A DNA stretch of 64,000 nucleotides from Aliiroseovarius sp. F47248L (GTDB lineage Bacteria; Pseudomonadota; Alphaproteobacteria; Rhodobacterales; Rhodobacteraceae). Under the pieces are notes generated by a model. That model saw nothing but the letters and a program-made list of their open reading frames with translations. It searched no databases and was not told the origin of the DNA. Made by a program: the position numbers and the translations under genes. The DNA lies in the NCBI RefSeq assembly GCF_023016085.1, contig NZ_JALKBF010000001.1:1674001-1738000 (forward strand). Reading direction: 5' to 3'. Each line of letters begins with the position of its first letter. The first letter of the stretch is position 1. This document shows, piece by piece, positions 46,658 to 57,923 of this stretch.

Positions 46658-47596
46658 ATGAAAAGAAAAATAATCATTGATACCGACCCTGGCCAGGACG
46701 ATGCAGTGGCCATTCTTCTGGCCTTGGCCAGCCCCGAGGATATCGAGGTTCTGGGCATCACCGCCGTCGCCGGAAACGTGCCCTTGGCGCTTACGGCCAA
46801 GAACGCACGGATCGTTTGCGAGCTTGCGGGCAAACCCGACACCAAGGTGTTCGCGGGCTGTGATCGCCCGCTGCGCCGCGACTTGGTCACGGCGGAATAT
46901 GTGCATGGCAAGACAGGCCTGAACGGCCCGGTTCTGCCCGACCCGGTGATGCCATTGCAAGACCAGCACGCAGTCGATTTCATCATCGACACCTTGCGGG
47001 CGCATGATCCGGGCACCGTGACACTTTGCCCGCTCGGGCCGCTTACCAACATCGCCACCGCCTTTGAACGCGCGCCTGATGTTGTCGAGAAGGTGCAGGA
47101 GATCGTCCTGATGGGCGGCGCTTATTTCGAGGTGGGCAATGTCACCCCGGCAGCCGAGTTCAATATCTATGTCGACCCGCAAGCCGCTGATATCGTATTC
47201 AGGTCCGGCGTCCCACTGGTCGTGATGCCGCTGGATGTGACCCACAAGGCGCTGGTGACGAAGGCCCGGAATGACGCTTTCCGCGCCCTGCCGGGTGACG
47301 TGGGCCACGCGGTCGCCGAGATGACGGATTTCTTCGAACGGTTCGACAAGGAAAAATATGGCTCGGACGGCGCACCGCTGCACGACCCCACCGTCATCGC
47401 CTATCTGATCCAGCCGGACCTGTTTTCAGGGCGGCATGTGAATGTGCAGATCGAGACCCAATCCGAGCTGACCATGGGCATGACCGTGGCCGATTGGTGG
47501 GGCGTAACCGTCCATGCACCCAACGCGTTGTTCGTCGGGGATCTGGACAGCGACGCTTTCTTCGCCCTTCTGACCGAAAGGATCGCCCGATTATGA
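46658..47596 (+). CDS. Nucleoside hydrolase
   Basis: The 312-residue protein has the calcium-binding signature IIDTDPGQDDAVAILLAL at its N terminus, and TLCPLGPLTNIATAFE and EFNIYVDPQAADIVF later. It cleaves the N-glycosidic bond of nucleosides for salvage. Base preference (purine, pyrimidine or inosine/uridine) is not readable. It overlaps the next gene by 4 nt. Confidence 0.92.
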   Translation: MKRKIIIDTDPGQDDAVAILLALASPEDIEVLGITAVAGNVPLALTAKNARIVCELAGKPDTKVFAGCDRPLRRDLVTAEYVHGKTGLNGPVLPDPVMPLQDQHAVDFIIDTLRAHDPGTVTLCPLGPLTNIATAFERAPDVVEKVQEIVLMGGAYFEVGNVTPAAEFNIYVDPQAADIVFRSGVPLVVMPLDVTHKALVTKARNDAFRALPGDVGHAVAEMTDFFERFDKEKYGSDGAPLHDPTVIAYLIQPDLFSGRHVNVQIETQSELTMGMTVADWWGVTVHAPNALFVGDLDSDAFFALLTERIARL

Positions 47597-48039
47597 GCAG
47601 CCTGCGCCTTGCCACCCCCGAGGATCTAGATCGGCTGATGCCGCTTGTCGCCGGGTTTCACGCCCAAAGTGGCATTGAACAAGATGAAGACACGCGACGC
47701 GGCGCGCTTGTTCCTTTGCTAGACGGTTCGCCACATGGGGCAATCTGGATGATCGGGCCGCGAGTAGCACCGGTTGGATACATCGCCGTTGCCTTTGGCT
47801 GGTCGATCGAATTTGGCGGGCTGGATGCCTTTCTTGACGAAATCTATGTCCGCGAAAAGGTGCGTGGGCGTGGTATGGGCAGCGAGGCATTGGCGGCGCT
47901 GGTGCGCGCATTGTCCGAGCAAGGCGTGGGTGCAATGCATCTGGAGGTCGAAGCCGACAATGACCGCGCCCGACTGCTATATGAGCGGATCGGCTTTCGA
48001 TCCCGCAATCACTATCACTTGATGACGCGGGTGATGTAG
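47593..48039 (+). CDS. GNAT-family N-acetyltransferase
   Basis: The 148-residue single-domain protein shows the acetyl-CoA motif VREKVRGRGMGSEALAALV and the C-terminal LEVEADNDRARLLYERIGF. The ATG overlaps the nucleoside hydrolase stop by 4 nt. Substrate unknown. Confidence 0.88.
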   Translation: MSSLRLATPEDLDRLMPLVAGFHAQSGIEQDEDTRRGALVPLLDGSPHGAIWMIGPRVAPVGYIAVAFGWSIEFGGLDAFLDEIYVREKVRGRGMGSEALAALVRALSEQGVGAMHLEVEADNDRARLLYERIGFRSRNHYHLMTRVM

Positions 48040-48069
48040 CGACCTGATAACTCTGCTAAGGTTGGGGCA

Positions 48070-49479
48070 ATGCGCGACATCTTTGACAATTCCTATGCCC
48101 GCCTGCCCGACAGGTTTTTTACCAAACTGCCGCCCGTTCCGGTCGCGCAGCCGCAGGTTCTGCGTATCAACGACGCCCTTGCACGTGCGTTAGGGCTGGA
48201 CCCCGCGACCCTGACCGCAGAGGTTCTGACGGGCAATTTCCTTTTGCCGGGGTCTGAGCCGCTTGCTCAGGTCTATGCCGGACACCAGTTTGGCGGATGG
48301 GTGCCACGTCTTGGTGATGGACGTGCGATTTTGCTGGGCGAGGTCACCGGCGATTTCGGGCGGCGGGATATTCAGCTCAAGGGCTCCGGCGTCACACCCT
48401 ACAGCCGCAACGGCGACGGGCGGGCCTGGGTTGGGCCAGTCATGCGAGAATACATCGTGTCCGAGGCGATGCATGCCTTTGGTGTTCCCACCACCCGCGC
48501 ACTTGGCGCAGCCCTGACCGGCGAGGGCGTTCAACGCGAACGCCGTTACCCCGGCGCCGTCCTGATGCGCGTGGCCGCCAGCCACATCCGCGTCGGCACC
48601 TTTCAATATTTTGCGGCGCGCGGCGATACCGCTGGCTTGCGCCTGTTGCTGGAACACTGCATTGCACGCCACTATCCGCAAGCCGATGGACCGCTCACTT
48701 TCCTTGCAGAGGTCGTCGCCGCTCAGGCGCGACTGGTTGCAAAATGGATGAGCCTGGGCTTCATCCACGGCGTGATGAACACTGACAACATGGCCGTGTC
48801 GGGTGAAACCATCGACTATGGACCCTGTGCCTTCATGGATGCCTATCACCCGCGTACGGTGTTTTCATCCATAGATCAGCAAGGGCGCTATGCGTTTCAG
48901 GCGCAACCCAATATGGCAGTCTGGAACCTTGCCCAACTTGCAACCGCGCTTCTGCCGCTGTTTGATGGCGACCCCGACCATGCGGCCGAGGAAGCGACAC
49001 GGGTTTTGGAAAGTTTCGCCGATCATTTCAGCCCCGAATGGATGCGTCTGTTTCGTGCCAAGATCGGTCTGATCACCGATGAAGACGGTGACGAAGCTCT
49101 AATAACCGGGCTTCTATCTCGTATGGCCAGCTCGCAAGCTGACTTCACCGCCACATTCACCGCCCTATTCCACGGCGACGCCAGCGCGCACATCACAGAT
49201 GACGGAGCGTGGGACAGTTGGGCACCCGACTGGTCAGCACGGTTGGAGCGGGAGCCGCGTGACCCTAAAAAAACGATGCGCGCCGCCAACCCTGTCCTGA
49301 TCCCGCGCAATCACCGGGTGGAAGAGGTCATTCAGGCCGGTATTGATGGAGATCACGCCCCATTCCATCGGTTGGTCGATGCCCTGAGCCGCCCCTTTGA
49401 TCCAAACCCCGAAGACCTTGACCTTGCCACGCCGCCGAAGCCGGATGAACGCGTGCTGCGCACGTTCTGCGGAACCTAA
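48070..49479 (+). CDS. selO: Protein adenylyltransferase SelO (YdiU family)
   Basis: The 469-residue pseudokinase-fold protein has the YdiU hallmarks QVYAGHQFGGWVPRLGDGRA, QLKGSGVTPYSRNGDGRA and HGVMNTDNMAVSGETIDYGP. SelO transfers AMP to proteins and helps in oxidative stress. The tail ends RTFCGT, placing a cysteine three residues from the end, where eukaryotic homologues carry selenocysteine. Confidence 0.93.
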   Translation: MRDIFDNSYARLPDRFFTKLPPVPVAQPQVLRINDALARALGLDPATLTAEVLTGNFLLPGSEPLAQVYAGHQFGGWVPRLGDGRAILLGEVTGDFGRRDIQLKGSGVTPYSRNGDGRAWVGPVMREYIVSEAMHAFGVPTTRALGAALTGEGVQRERRYPGAVLMRVAASHIRVGTFQYFAARGDTAGLRLLLEHCIARHYPQADGPLTFLAEVVAAQARLVAKWMSLGFIHGVMNTDNMAVSGETIDYGPCAFMDAYHPRTVFSSIDQQGRYAFQAQPNMAVWNLAQLATALLPLFDGDPDHAAEEATRVLESFADHFSPEWMRLFRAKIGLITDEDGDEALITGLLSRMASSQADFTATFTALFHGDASAHITDDGAWDSWAPDWSARLEREPRDPKKTMRAANPVLIPRNHRVEEVIQAGIDGDHAPFHRLVDALSRPFDPNPEDLDLATPPKPDERVLRTFCGT

Positions 49480-49528
49480 GGCAGCGTGACTTCTGGAAAT
49501 ACACGGCTGTCTTTACTAGATTGACGTC

Positions 49529-50227
49529 ATGGAACCCGATGCCTTCGACCTGAAGCTGGTCACTTACAACATGCGCAAAGCCATCGGGCTTGACCGACGG
49601 CGTGACCCGCACCGCATTCTGGACGTGATCAATCATCTCGACGCCGATGTCGTGGTCTTGCAAGAAGCCGACCGCCGCCTTGGCCCGCGCCCCACAGCCC
49701 TGCCGCATCACCTTCTGGCAGACGAAACAGATTTCGTGGTCGTTCCTTATGACCGCAAGGGCGTTTCACTGGGAAGCCATGGAAATGCGATTCTTATTCG
49801 TAAGGGCCTGACCTTTCATGCCGCCGAACAGCTTGAACTTCCGGGGCTTGAGCCTCGTGGCGCGGTTTCAGTCGAAATTGAAGGACGGCTAAAACTTGTC
49901 GGTACCCATCTGGGTCTTTTGCGCCCGTATCGCCATCAGCAAATGCGGCAATTGGCAAAGAAACTGGCGCATTCACCCTTGCCCACGGCGATCATGGGGG
50001 ATTTCAACGAATGGTCACCGAAACGTGGGTTCGAGCCGCTGGAACACCGGTTTGACGTCTTCTCGCCCGGTCGATCTTTTCACGCCGCGCGCCCTGTTGC
50101 GGCGCTGGATCGGGTGGCGCTTAGTCAGGGAGTCGAATTGCGCGATGCAGGCGTCGATCAGTCGCCGTTGGCCAAGGTCGCGTCTGATCACTTGCCAGTT
50201 TGGGCACATGTGCGCGTGAAAGGTTGA
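49529..50227 (+). CDS. Endonuclease/exonuclease/phosphatase-family protein
   Basis: The 232-residue protein has the fold's motifs: VTYNMRKAIGLDRRRD, VVLQEADRRLG, THLGLLRPYRHQQM, MGDFNEW and the C-terminal SDHLPVWA. Members act on DNA, phosphoinositides or other phosphodiesters; the target is undefined here. No signal peptide is seen. Confidence 0.85.
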   Translation: MEPDAFDLKLVTYNMRKAIGLDRRRDPHRILDVINHLDADVVVLQEADRRLGPRPTALPHHLLADETDFVVVPYDRKGVSLGSHGNAILIRKGLTFHAAEQLELPGLEPRGAVSVEIEGRLKLVGTHLGLLRPYRHQQMRQLAKKLAHSPLPTAIMGDFNEWSPKRGFEPLEHRFDVFSPGRSFHAARPVAALDRVALSQGVELRDAGVDQSPLAKVASDHLPVWAHVRVKG

Positions 50228-50319
50228 TGGCCCCTGGTCGGAGCATCAGAGCATGAAGTTTCAGCATTTGTCATCGACAAACAGCATGGTATGACAACCG
50301 GAAACCGCTGGACGCCCGC

Positions 50320-51576
50320 ATGAATATCCTTCAAATCACCTCGCTTCTGATCGTTCTGGCCGGAGCGTTTGGGTCGATCAACTACCTCTTCCTGAAGCTG
50401 CCCTCACCTATCGGTATCTTGTTGGTGTCGCTTATGGCCTCGCTTGCCTTGATGGGCTTGGATTTCCTGATCCCGGCAATGGGCGTAGCCGATCAAGTGC
50501 GCAGCACCGTCGCAAGTCTGGATTTCTCGGACACATTGCTTGAGGGAATGTTGGGCCTGTTGCTGTTTGCCGGCGCTTTGCATGTCAAAATTCATGATCT
50601 GCGGGCGCAATGGGGTGTGGTTTTCCTGATGGCCACAATGGGCGTCGCACTGTCCACGGTTGTGGTTGGAGTCGGTTTCAGTTGGCTGACCGGTGCACCA
50701 CTTCTGATCGCGCTGGTCTTCGGGGCATTGATCTCGCCCACTGATCCAGTCGCGGTTCTGGGCGTCTTACGTGACGCAAATCTGCCAAAGTCACTTGAAA
50801 CCAAGATTGCCGGGGAAAGCCTGTTCAACGATGGGGTCGGCTATGTTGTTTTTCTGGTGTTGGTGGGGCTGGCTTTTCCGTCCGGGCATGGCGACCATGC
50901 CACCAATCCCAGCGTTGAAGCCGCTTTCAGCCTGTTCTTTCAAGAGGCCGTTGGCGGGGCCTTGCTGGGTGTTGCCCTTGGGTGGCTGACCTTCCGCGTC
51001 ATGCGCCGCATTGACGACTACTCGCTTGAGGTTCTGTTGACCCTGGGGTTGGCGTTTGGTGGTTACGAACTGGCCGTTGTCCTACATGTCTCGGGTCCGA
51101 TCATGGCGGTCTGTGCAGGCCTTTTGATTGGCGATGTCGGCACCAAACACGGAATGAGCGAAGAGACACGCCGCTATGTCGATGCATTCTGGAAGCTGAT
51201 TGACGAGATTCTGAACGCCGTTCTGTTCCTGATGATCGGGTTCGAGGTTTTCGCTGTCGCCTTCGCAACGGATGCCGTAACAGCTGGCGTTCTGTCCATC
51301 ATTCTTGCGCTGTTTGCCCGCCTGACAGCTGTCGCCGTGCCGGTGATCTTGCTAAGGCCGTTCCGCAGCTTCTCAAAGGGTGTTGTGCCGATCATGACTT
51401 GGGGCGGTCTGAAAGGCGGCATCTCGGTCGCGTTGGCGTTAAGCCTGCCAGACAGCGAATGGAAGCCGATCATCCTGACAGCGACATATATCATCGTCGT
51501 CTTCTCGATCATTGTGCAAGGCTTGACGGTCGCGCCACTTGCACAGCGGCTGGGTCGTGAACCGGAGTTGATGTAA
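50320..51576 (+). CDS. CPA1-type Na+(K+)/H+ antiporter
   Basis: The 418-residue inner-membrane protein has about 12 hydrophobic segments. CPA1/NhaP signatures include ALISPTDPVAVLGVLRDANL, AGESLFNDGVGYV with the ion-binding Asn-Asp pair, and MTWGGLKGGISVALALSLP. It should exchange sodium or potassium for protons in pH and salt homeostasis, fitting a marine organism. It converges on the TetR gene. Confidence 0.9.
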   Translation: MNILQITSLLIVLAGAFGSINYLFLKLPSPIGILLVSLMASLALMGLDFLIPAMGVADQVRSTVASLDFSDTLLEGMLGLLLFAGALHVKIHDLRAQWGVVFLMATMGVALSTVVVGVGFSWLTGAPLLIALVFGALISPTDPVAVLGVLRDANLPKSLETKIAGESLFNDGVGYVVFLVLVGLAFPSGHGDHATNPSVEAAFSLFFQEAVGGALLGVALGWLTFRVMRRIDDYSLEVLLTLGLAFGGYELAVVLHVSGPIMAVCAGLLIGDVGTKHGMSEETRRYVDAFWKLIDEILNAVLFLMIGFEVFAVAFATDAVTAGVLSIILALFARLTAVAVPVILLRPFRSFSKGVVPIMTWGGLKGGISVALALSLPDSEWKPIILTATYIIVVFSIIVQGLTVAPLAQRLGREPELM

Positions 51577-51601
51577 GAGCGCGTCTTCAATCCAAGCAGT
51601 T

Positions 51602-52252
51602 TTACCGATCGGTTACCAACGCCCCAAGGATCAGCTCCGCAGCCGGGCGGAAATTTCGTGAAAACTCGTTGATTGCAAAGGCCTCACGCATGTCATCTGG
51701 CAAGCCTTCGGGGTCGCGATCCGCGGTCAGGTTAAATTGCGCCGCGCCTTGTAGAACATTCATCAAAGTGCGCGTCGCCAACTGTGCCCTTTCAGGCGTC
51801 AACTGCATGAGCTGAGCGAGATAAATGGTAAATCGCTCCATTTCTGCCAACATGCTTCGTTTGGCTGAGAACAATGCTTCATCGGCCACATTGGCCTCGA
51901 TCACGGCAACCAACCGGGCGAACAGAGGCAAAAACAGGGGTGTGCTTTGTGATAGATGTGTCAGCAAACCCGCCAACTCAGATGGATCCGCACTTAGATT
52001 CTGTTCGTTTACGAACCGGTCAACCAGTTCCCGCAACGCCTCGTCAAACAACAGAAGAAAAAGCTCTTCTTTAGAGCGGACGTACAGATACAACGTTCCT
52101 TTTGCGAGACCGGTACGTTCGGCCATGGCGTTCATTGTGACACCGTCAAATCCGCGTTCTTCGATCAAATCGCGCGCAGCTTTCAGGATCGCTGCATGCC
52201 GCTGGACCTTCTGGTCCTCGGACCGGGCACGTCTGCTAGTCTTCCCTGTCAA
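51602..52252 (-). CDS. TetR-family transcriptional regulator
   Basis: The roughly 216-residue protein has an N-terminal TetR helix-turn-helix (about 18-64: AAILKAARDLIEERGFDGVT, MAERTGLAKGTLYLYVRSKE) and a helical ligand-binding C terminus. The frame is open another 396 nt upstream, but that part is non-family sequence overlapping the divergent fur-like gene. The TTG at 52252 gives a normal TetR length. No nearby efflux gene shares its strand, so the target is unknown. Confidence 0.82.
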   Translation of the reverse strand: MTGKTSRRARSEDQKVQRHAAILKAARDLIEERGFDGVTMNAMAERTGLAKGTLYLYVRSKEELFLLLFDEALRELVDRFVNEQNLSADPSELAGLLTHLSQSTPLFLPLFARLVAVIEANVADEALFSAKRSMLAEMERFTIYLAQLMQLTPERAQLATRTLMNVLQGAAQFNLTADRDPEGLPDDMREAFAINEFSRNFRPAAELILGALVTDR

Positions 52253-52488
52253 ATGGATCTGCCATTCCTGTCTTACGCGCGGCCAGACCGTCGCATCTAA
52301 ACAAGTATTGGCCGTTGGAGCCTGCTTGGCAAGGTCTGGAGGTCCTACCCCTAGGTAAACACGTCCCATGTTTTTTGCCCGAAATCTGTCGACAAGTACG
52401 ATCTGCTTCCATTCGCTGCCAACTGAGCATTCCCCCCGCGCCGATTTCACGGCATAAGGGGGCAAGCAGATCGAGTATCGGAGGGCGA

Positions 52489-52911
52489 ATGTCCGAACCA
52501 TCCATTCTGAAAAGGTGCGAGGAGTTGGGCCTGCGCATGACCGGGCAGCGCCGGGTGATCGCACAAATACTGGAAGAAGCGCACCGCGACCACCCCGACG
52601 TCGAAGAACTGCATGCCCGCGCGGCAGGTCTGGACAGCCGCATCTCATTGGCGACGGTTTATCGCACCGTGAAGCTGTTTGAAGAAGCCGGGATCCTCGT
52701 CAAAAACGAATTTGGTGACGGGCGCGCACGCTATGAAAGTGCGGACCGCGATCACCATGACCATTTGATCGACCTGACTTCCGGACAGGTGATTGAATTT
52801 CTCGACCCAGAGATCGAAGCCTTGCAGGAAAAGATCGCCGCCAAGCTGGGTTACAAGCTAAAGGGGCACCGTTTGGAACTTTATGGCGTGCGAAAGAAAG
52901 ACAAGAGATAG
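52489..52911 (+). CDS. fur: Fur-family metal-dependent regulator
   Basis: The 140-residue protein has the Fur winged helix (LRMTGQRRVIAQILEEAHRD, ISLATVYRTVKLFEEAGIL) and the metal-site segment DRDHHDHLIDLTSGQVIEF. In Rhodobacteraceae this type acts as a manganese (Mur) or iron (Fur) repressor, and the sequence alone does not decide. GGAGGG lies a few bases before the ATG at 52489. Confidence 0.88.
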   Translation: MSEPSILKRCEELGLRMTGQRRVIAQILEEAHRDHPDVEELHARAAGLDSRISLATVYRTVKLFEEAGILVKNEFGDGRARYESADRDHHDHLIDLTSGQVIEFLDPEIEALQEKIAAKLGYKLKGHRLELYGVRKKDKR

Positions 52912-53030
52912 CAGCAACCAATCACTCCCAATGATCCAGAGCATCACGGATCACATCTTGCCTTGGCTCGCAAAACCGGGTCTTGTCGCCGGACTGCCCT
53001 CTCCCTTCTTGTTCAAGACGCCAGTTCACC

Positions 53031-53921
53031 ATGCAAAATATCCGCGGCATCATTCTTGTAACCCTTTCAATGGCTGCATTTGCAGTCGAAGATACCTTCA
53101 TCAAGTCGATGTCGCAGGGTCTGCCCGTATCGCAGGTTCTGATCATGCTTGGGCTTGGCGGTGCGATCGCTTTTGCCACGTTGACCTATATTCAGCGCGG
53201 CACGCTTGCCCCACTTGTGCATCGCGACATGCGCTCGCCTGTCATGTTGTGGCGCAACGCATCCGAAGCTGTTTCCGCCATGTTTTTCATCACGGCCTTG
53301 TCGCTGGTACCAATTTCGACGGTGGCAGCTGTGTTTCAGGCGACACCTCTGGCGATCACGGCTGGCGCCGCATTGTTTCTGGGTGAACAGGTTGGTTGGC
53401 GTCGCTGGACAGCCATTGCAATTGGATTCCTGGGGGTATTGATCATCATCCGCCCTGGCGCGGCCGGGTTTCAAATCGCCGCTTTGTTGCCGATTGCCGC
53501 CGTGTTCGGCATCGCTTTGCGGGACCTGTTGACGCGCCAGATGGATCCAACCATCCCATCTGCCAGTGTGGCATTTTTCGGCTTCGTGGCGGTGATCCCC
53601 GCTGGTATGGCTATGTCATTTTTCTTTGATCCTTTTGTCATGCCTGCGGGCATCCAGTGGTTCTTGATCTTGGGGGCCATCGTCTTTGGTGTGTCCGGGT
53701 ATTACGCGATTGTTCTGGCAATGCGGATCGCCGAAACTTCGATCATCATGCCATTTCGCTATGCCAGGCTGATTTTCTCAATGTTTCTTGGCATCCTGAT
53801 ATTTGGCGAAAGCCCGGACATCTGGACATATCTTGGGGCCGGTATCGTCATCGGCACCGGCATCTATACCTTCCTGCGAGAGCGACATGCGATGCGTGAA
53901 GTCGCTGCGGACCCTGCGTAA
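53031..53921 (+). CDS. DMT-superfamily (EamA) transporter
   Basis: The 296-residue inner-membrane protein has about ten hydrophobic helices in two EamA repeats (IRGIILVTLSMAAFAVEDTF and FQIAALLPIAAVFGIALRDL). It probably exports or imports a metabolite; the substrate is unknown. The ATG at 53031 gives the normal N terminus, and the in-frame extension to 52983 is unlikely. The Shine-Dalgarno sequence is weak. Confidence 0.86.
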   Translation: MQNIRGIILVTLSMAAFAVEDTFIKSMSQGLPVSQVLIMLGLGGAIAFATLTYIQRGTLAPLVHRDMRSPVMLWRNASEAVSAMFFITALSLVPISTVAAVFQATPLAITAGAALFLGEQVGWRRWTAIAIGFLGVLIIIRPGAAGFQIAALLPIAAVFGIALRDLLTRQMDPTIPSASVAFFGFVAVIPAGMAMSFFFDPFVMPAGIQWFLILGAIVFGVSGYYAIVLAMRIAETSIIMPFRYARLIFSMFLGILIFGESPDIWTYLGAGIVIGTGIYTFLRERHAMREVAADPA

Positions 53922-53966
53922 GGCTGTTGTCGTAACGCCCCGGACGCGCTAAAGAGCCTCAACTGA

Positions 53967-55268
<1,302 letters not shown>

Positions 55269-55289
55269 GCAAAACACCAAAAAATACAC

Positions 55290-55316
55290 AAAGGCTGGGG
55301 CGTTGCTCCGGCCTTT
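55290..55316 (+). terminator. Probable terminator after eno
   Basis: AAAGGCTGGGGC and GCTCCGGCCTTT pair over 12 bp with two G-T wobbles and a 3-nt loop, 22 nt after the eno stop. The T-tract is poor (GCTGCTT), so termination strength is uncertain. Confidence 0.5.
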
Positions 55317-55385
55317 GCTGCTTGAAATGCGCTCTTTAAGCGCGCATCCAAGCCAAACAGTCATCGCATGAATGCCGGAGCCCGG

Positions 55386-55898
55386 ATGATTAGACGCATC
55401 GCACATTACCTGATCCGGAAGGCTGAACGGCGCGTCGGCGTCACCCTCGACTATGTCCATGCCATTGCCGAAACCAACATCGGCTTGCTGTCGCGTTACA
55501 ACCGGATTTTCGGTATAGTCGACCCGCGCAAACATTTGCCCACAGATGCCTATCATGCGGCTCGTTTGCGCGGGGCGCTCGCCGCAGATTGTGGCACATG
55601 CGTCGAGGCCGAGATCAACTTAGCCCTGGCGGCGGGGCTTTCACAGGACTGGATGCACCGTGTGTTGACTGATCAGGTGAAAGGAGATCTCAACGCAGTG
55701 ATTGTGCTGAAAGATGCGGTGGTCCGGGATCGGATCGACGCGCCTGATGCGCGTGAGCAGGTACGATCTGCTTACGGAGATGCCGGCTTGATAGAACTGT
55801 CGCTGGCGATGAACGGTGCGGCCTTTTTGCCCGGTGTCAAACGGGCGATGGGCTATGCAACCGCCTGCAACCTTGAGGTGATGCAGCAACTAAAATAA
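55386..55898 (+). CDS. AhpD/carboxymuconolactone decarboxylase-like protein
   Basis: The 170-residue helical protein contains RLRGALAADCGTCVEAEINL, a CxxC in the position and setting of AhpD-like redox proteins, near residue 75. AhpD-type enzymes use the cysteine pair with a nearby histidine to reduce peroxides. That histidine (EHH-type motif) is not clear here, so activity is uncertain. The ATG at 55386 is chosen for GGAG just upstream. It converges on the deacetylase-like gene, one base apart. Confidence 0.6.
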   Translation: MIRRIAHYLIRKAERRVGVTLDYVHAIAETNIGLLSRYNRIFGIVDPRKHLPTDAYHAARLRGALAADCGTCVEAEINLALAAGLSQDWMHRVLTDQVKGDLNAVIVLKDAVVRDRIDAPDAREQVRSAYGDAGLIELSLAMNGAAFLPGVKRAMGYATACNLEVMQQLK

Positions 55899-55899
55899 G

Positions 55900-57210
55900 T
55901 TACAACCCACCCAACAGCAGCGCCGAGACCGGGGCCATTGCCACCGATTTCGCCCGGTTCCCAAGGTTCCATTCGATCAGAGCTTGCAAGGTTTCGGCCT
56001 GTGCGCGACCCAGCATGATCACGCCATTTTCCTGCCCGGCCTTGAACGCCGCGTTGTCCAAAAAGCGGCGCATGACCTTGCCGTCTTGCCCTTCACCATC
56101 CAGTTCTCGGAACACGACACCTGCGGCAACGCCGTTTTTCAGCGCGGTTTTGTGACCCGTGTTCAAGCCCTGCGGTTCAGACACCAGCCCATGCCCGCTG
56201 GCGGCCAGTATTTCAGAGATCTGCGCTGCAAGCTGGCTGTTGCTTTGAAACCCGCTTTCTTCGGTCAGGAACACGCCTACAGCCAGATCAAGCAATGGTG
56301 CCTGCGCTTGAAAAATCACTTCGGCGTCCGTGGGGGTCGCGTTCGTGGGCATGGCGGGCACTATCAACACCTCGGCCCCGGCATCGCGATAAAAGGCGAT
56401 GGCCTGTGCTGCATTCGGATCGTTGGTGTCCACCACGAAGCTGACCGGGAAGGGCAGATTGTTCAAATCGCCAAGCGATTGACGGGCGGCACCTTGGTCA
56501 AACAACACGACCGACATCAACGGACGGCCTTCAGGGTTGGTAAAGGCTGCGGCGTTCTGGTCGATGGCAAGCATCGGTGTGTCAGTCAGAACCGGATCGG
56601 CACCTGACTGTGCAGCCCCACCCTCGGTCACTGGCTGTTCAATCGTCGGCAGACGATTGGTTGTCACACCATCCGCCAAATCGCCGATCGGGGCGACGGG
56701 GTCACTTTTTATCTGGGGTGTGTTCGCTAGATCGGGAATGGACTGCGGCAGGTTGGCGTCCGTTTTAGTCTGGCCCTCGGTGGCGGCATCATTGCTTGGC
56801 TCACCAGACGCCTCTTCTGTTGAATCTTGCTCTGCGGGCTGTGACGTATCGGCAGGAGGCGTCGCGGCGGGCGCATCGGTTTCAACCGAAGCATCGCTTT
56901 CTGGCACAACAGGATCTGGCGGAGGTGTGGGCGCATCCGCCGACGGAACATCCGCATCAGGTGCCACATCCGTCGTTTCCATCTCCCCTGGTGTATCCGG
57001 CGCACTGATCGCGTCTGGCGGGGTGTCATTGGCAACCGGCACATCCGCGGTCTGCGGCGCTGTGTCGTCCGGCGCGGCGACATCCTGATCTACCACTGGC
57101 GGCGCCACCTGCGTCGGTTGAACCGGAGCCAGTTGCAGCGACACAACACCAAGACCCAGAACGGACACGACCGTTCCGGCCACAACACCCGACAAGAAGC
57201 CCTTTGCCAT
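55900..57210 (-). CDS. Divergent polysaccharide deacetylase family protein
   Basis: The 436-residue protein has an N-terminal signal anchor ([20 protein letters not shown]). About 170 Asp/Pro/Thr/Ala-rich linker residues (roughly 30-200) follow, then the divergent deacetylase domain (from [15 protein letters not shown] to the C terminus), with [18 protein letters not shown] and [16 protein letters not shown]. It should be periplasmic, attached to the inner membrane. The domain lacks the clear metal motif of classical deacetylases. GAGGAGAG precedes the ATG at 57210. Confidence 0.85.
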   Translation of the reverse strand: MAKGFLSGVVAGTVVSVLGLGVVSLQLAPVQPTQVAPPVVDQDVAAPDDTAPQTADVPVANDTPPDAISAPDTPGEMETTDVAPDADVPSADAPTPPPDPVVPESDASVETDAPAATPPADTSQPAEQDSTEEASGEPSNDAATEGQTKTDANLPQSIPDLANTPQIKSDPVAPIGDLADGVTTNRLPTIEQPVTEGGAAQSGADPVLTDTPMLAIDQNAAAFTNPEGRPLMSVVLFDQGAARQSLGDLNNLPFPVSFVVDTNDPNAAQAIAFYRDAGAEVLIVPAMPTNATPTDAEVIFQAQAPLLDLAVGVFLTEESGFQSNSQLAAQISEILAASGHGLVSEPQGLNTGHKTALKNGVAAGVVFRELDGEGQDGKVMRRFLDNAAFKAGQENGVIMLGRAQAETLQALIEWNLGNRAKSVAMAPVSALLLGGL

Positions 57211-57341
57211 GGCATTCTCTCCTCGAAACCTCATCCTTTGCACGTGCCGCTCTTGACCGGTGGCACCTGCGTGGATCATGTATAGCCCGACAATCGCAGG
57301 ACGTAACCCCTGCTAAGACATTCTTGGCGAAAGGCCGCACT

Positions 57342-57923
57342 ATGATCCTGCTGATCGATAATTATGACAGCTTCACCTATAATCTTGTCCACTATTTCGG
57401 CGAATTGGGGGCCGAAGTGGTCGTTCGGCGCAACGATGCGCTGGATGTGCAAGAGGCGATGGGTATGGGCGCGGACGGAATCGTTCTGTCGCCCGGGCCT
57501 TGTGATCCGGCACAGGCGGGCATCTGTCTGGCCCTGACCGCCGCTGCGGCTGACGCGAAGGTTCCTCTGTTTGGTGTCTGTCTTGGCCATCAGGCGATCG
57601 GCGAGGCGTTTGGCGGCAATGTCGTGCGCGCACCTGAGATTGTGCATGGCAAGATGGGAGAGATCAGGCACCAAGGTAAAGGCGTGTTCGAAGGTCTGCC
57701 TTCGCCGCTTCTGGCCACTCGTTATCATTCATTGGTCGTAGATCGCGATACCCTGCCCGATTGTCTGGAAATCACCGCCGAGTTGGACAACGGCTTGATC
57801 ATGGGTCTGCGCCACAAAGAGCTTGAAGTGGAAGGCGTGCAGTTCCACCCGGAAAGCATCCGGTCCGAGCATGGGCACGCAATGCTTCAAAATTTCCTGA
57901 ACAAGACGAAAGTATCCGCATGA
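57342..57923 (+). CDS. trpG: Anthranilate synthase component II
   Basis: The 193-residue glutamine amidotransferase has [20 protein letters not shown], the catalytic cysteine in [16 protein letters not shown], and the His-Glu pair in VQFHPESI. It supplies ammonia to TrpE for tryptophan (or 4-aminobenzoate) synthesis. trpE is not in the window. It overlaps trpD by 4 nt. Confidence 0.95.
   Translation: MILLIDNYDSFTYNLVHYFGELGAEVVVRRNDALDVQEAMGMGADGIVLSPGPCDPAQAGICLALTAAAADAKVPLFGVCLGHQAIGEAFGGNVVRAPEIVHGKMGEIRHQGKGVFEGLPSPLLATRYHSLVVDRDTLPDCLEITAELDNGLIMGLRHKELEVEGVQFHPESIRSEHGHAMLQNFLNKTKVSA

Noticed and set aside
51602..52648. 348-codon version of the TetR gene
   Set aside because: The upstream 132 codons run across the promoter and start of the Fur-family gene and have no TetR character.
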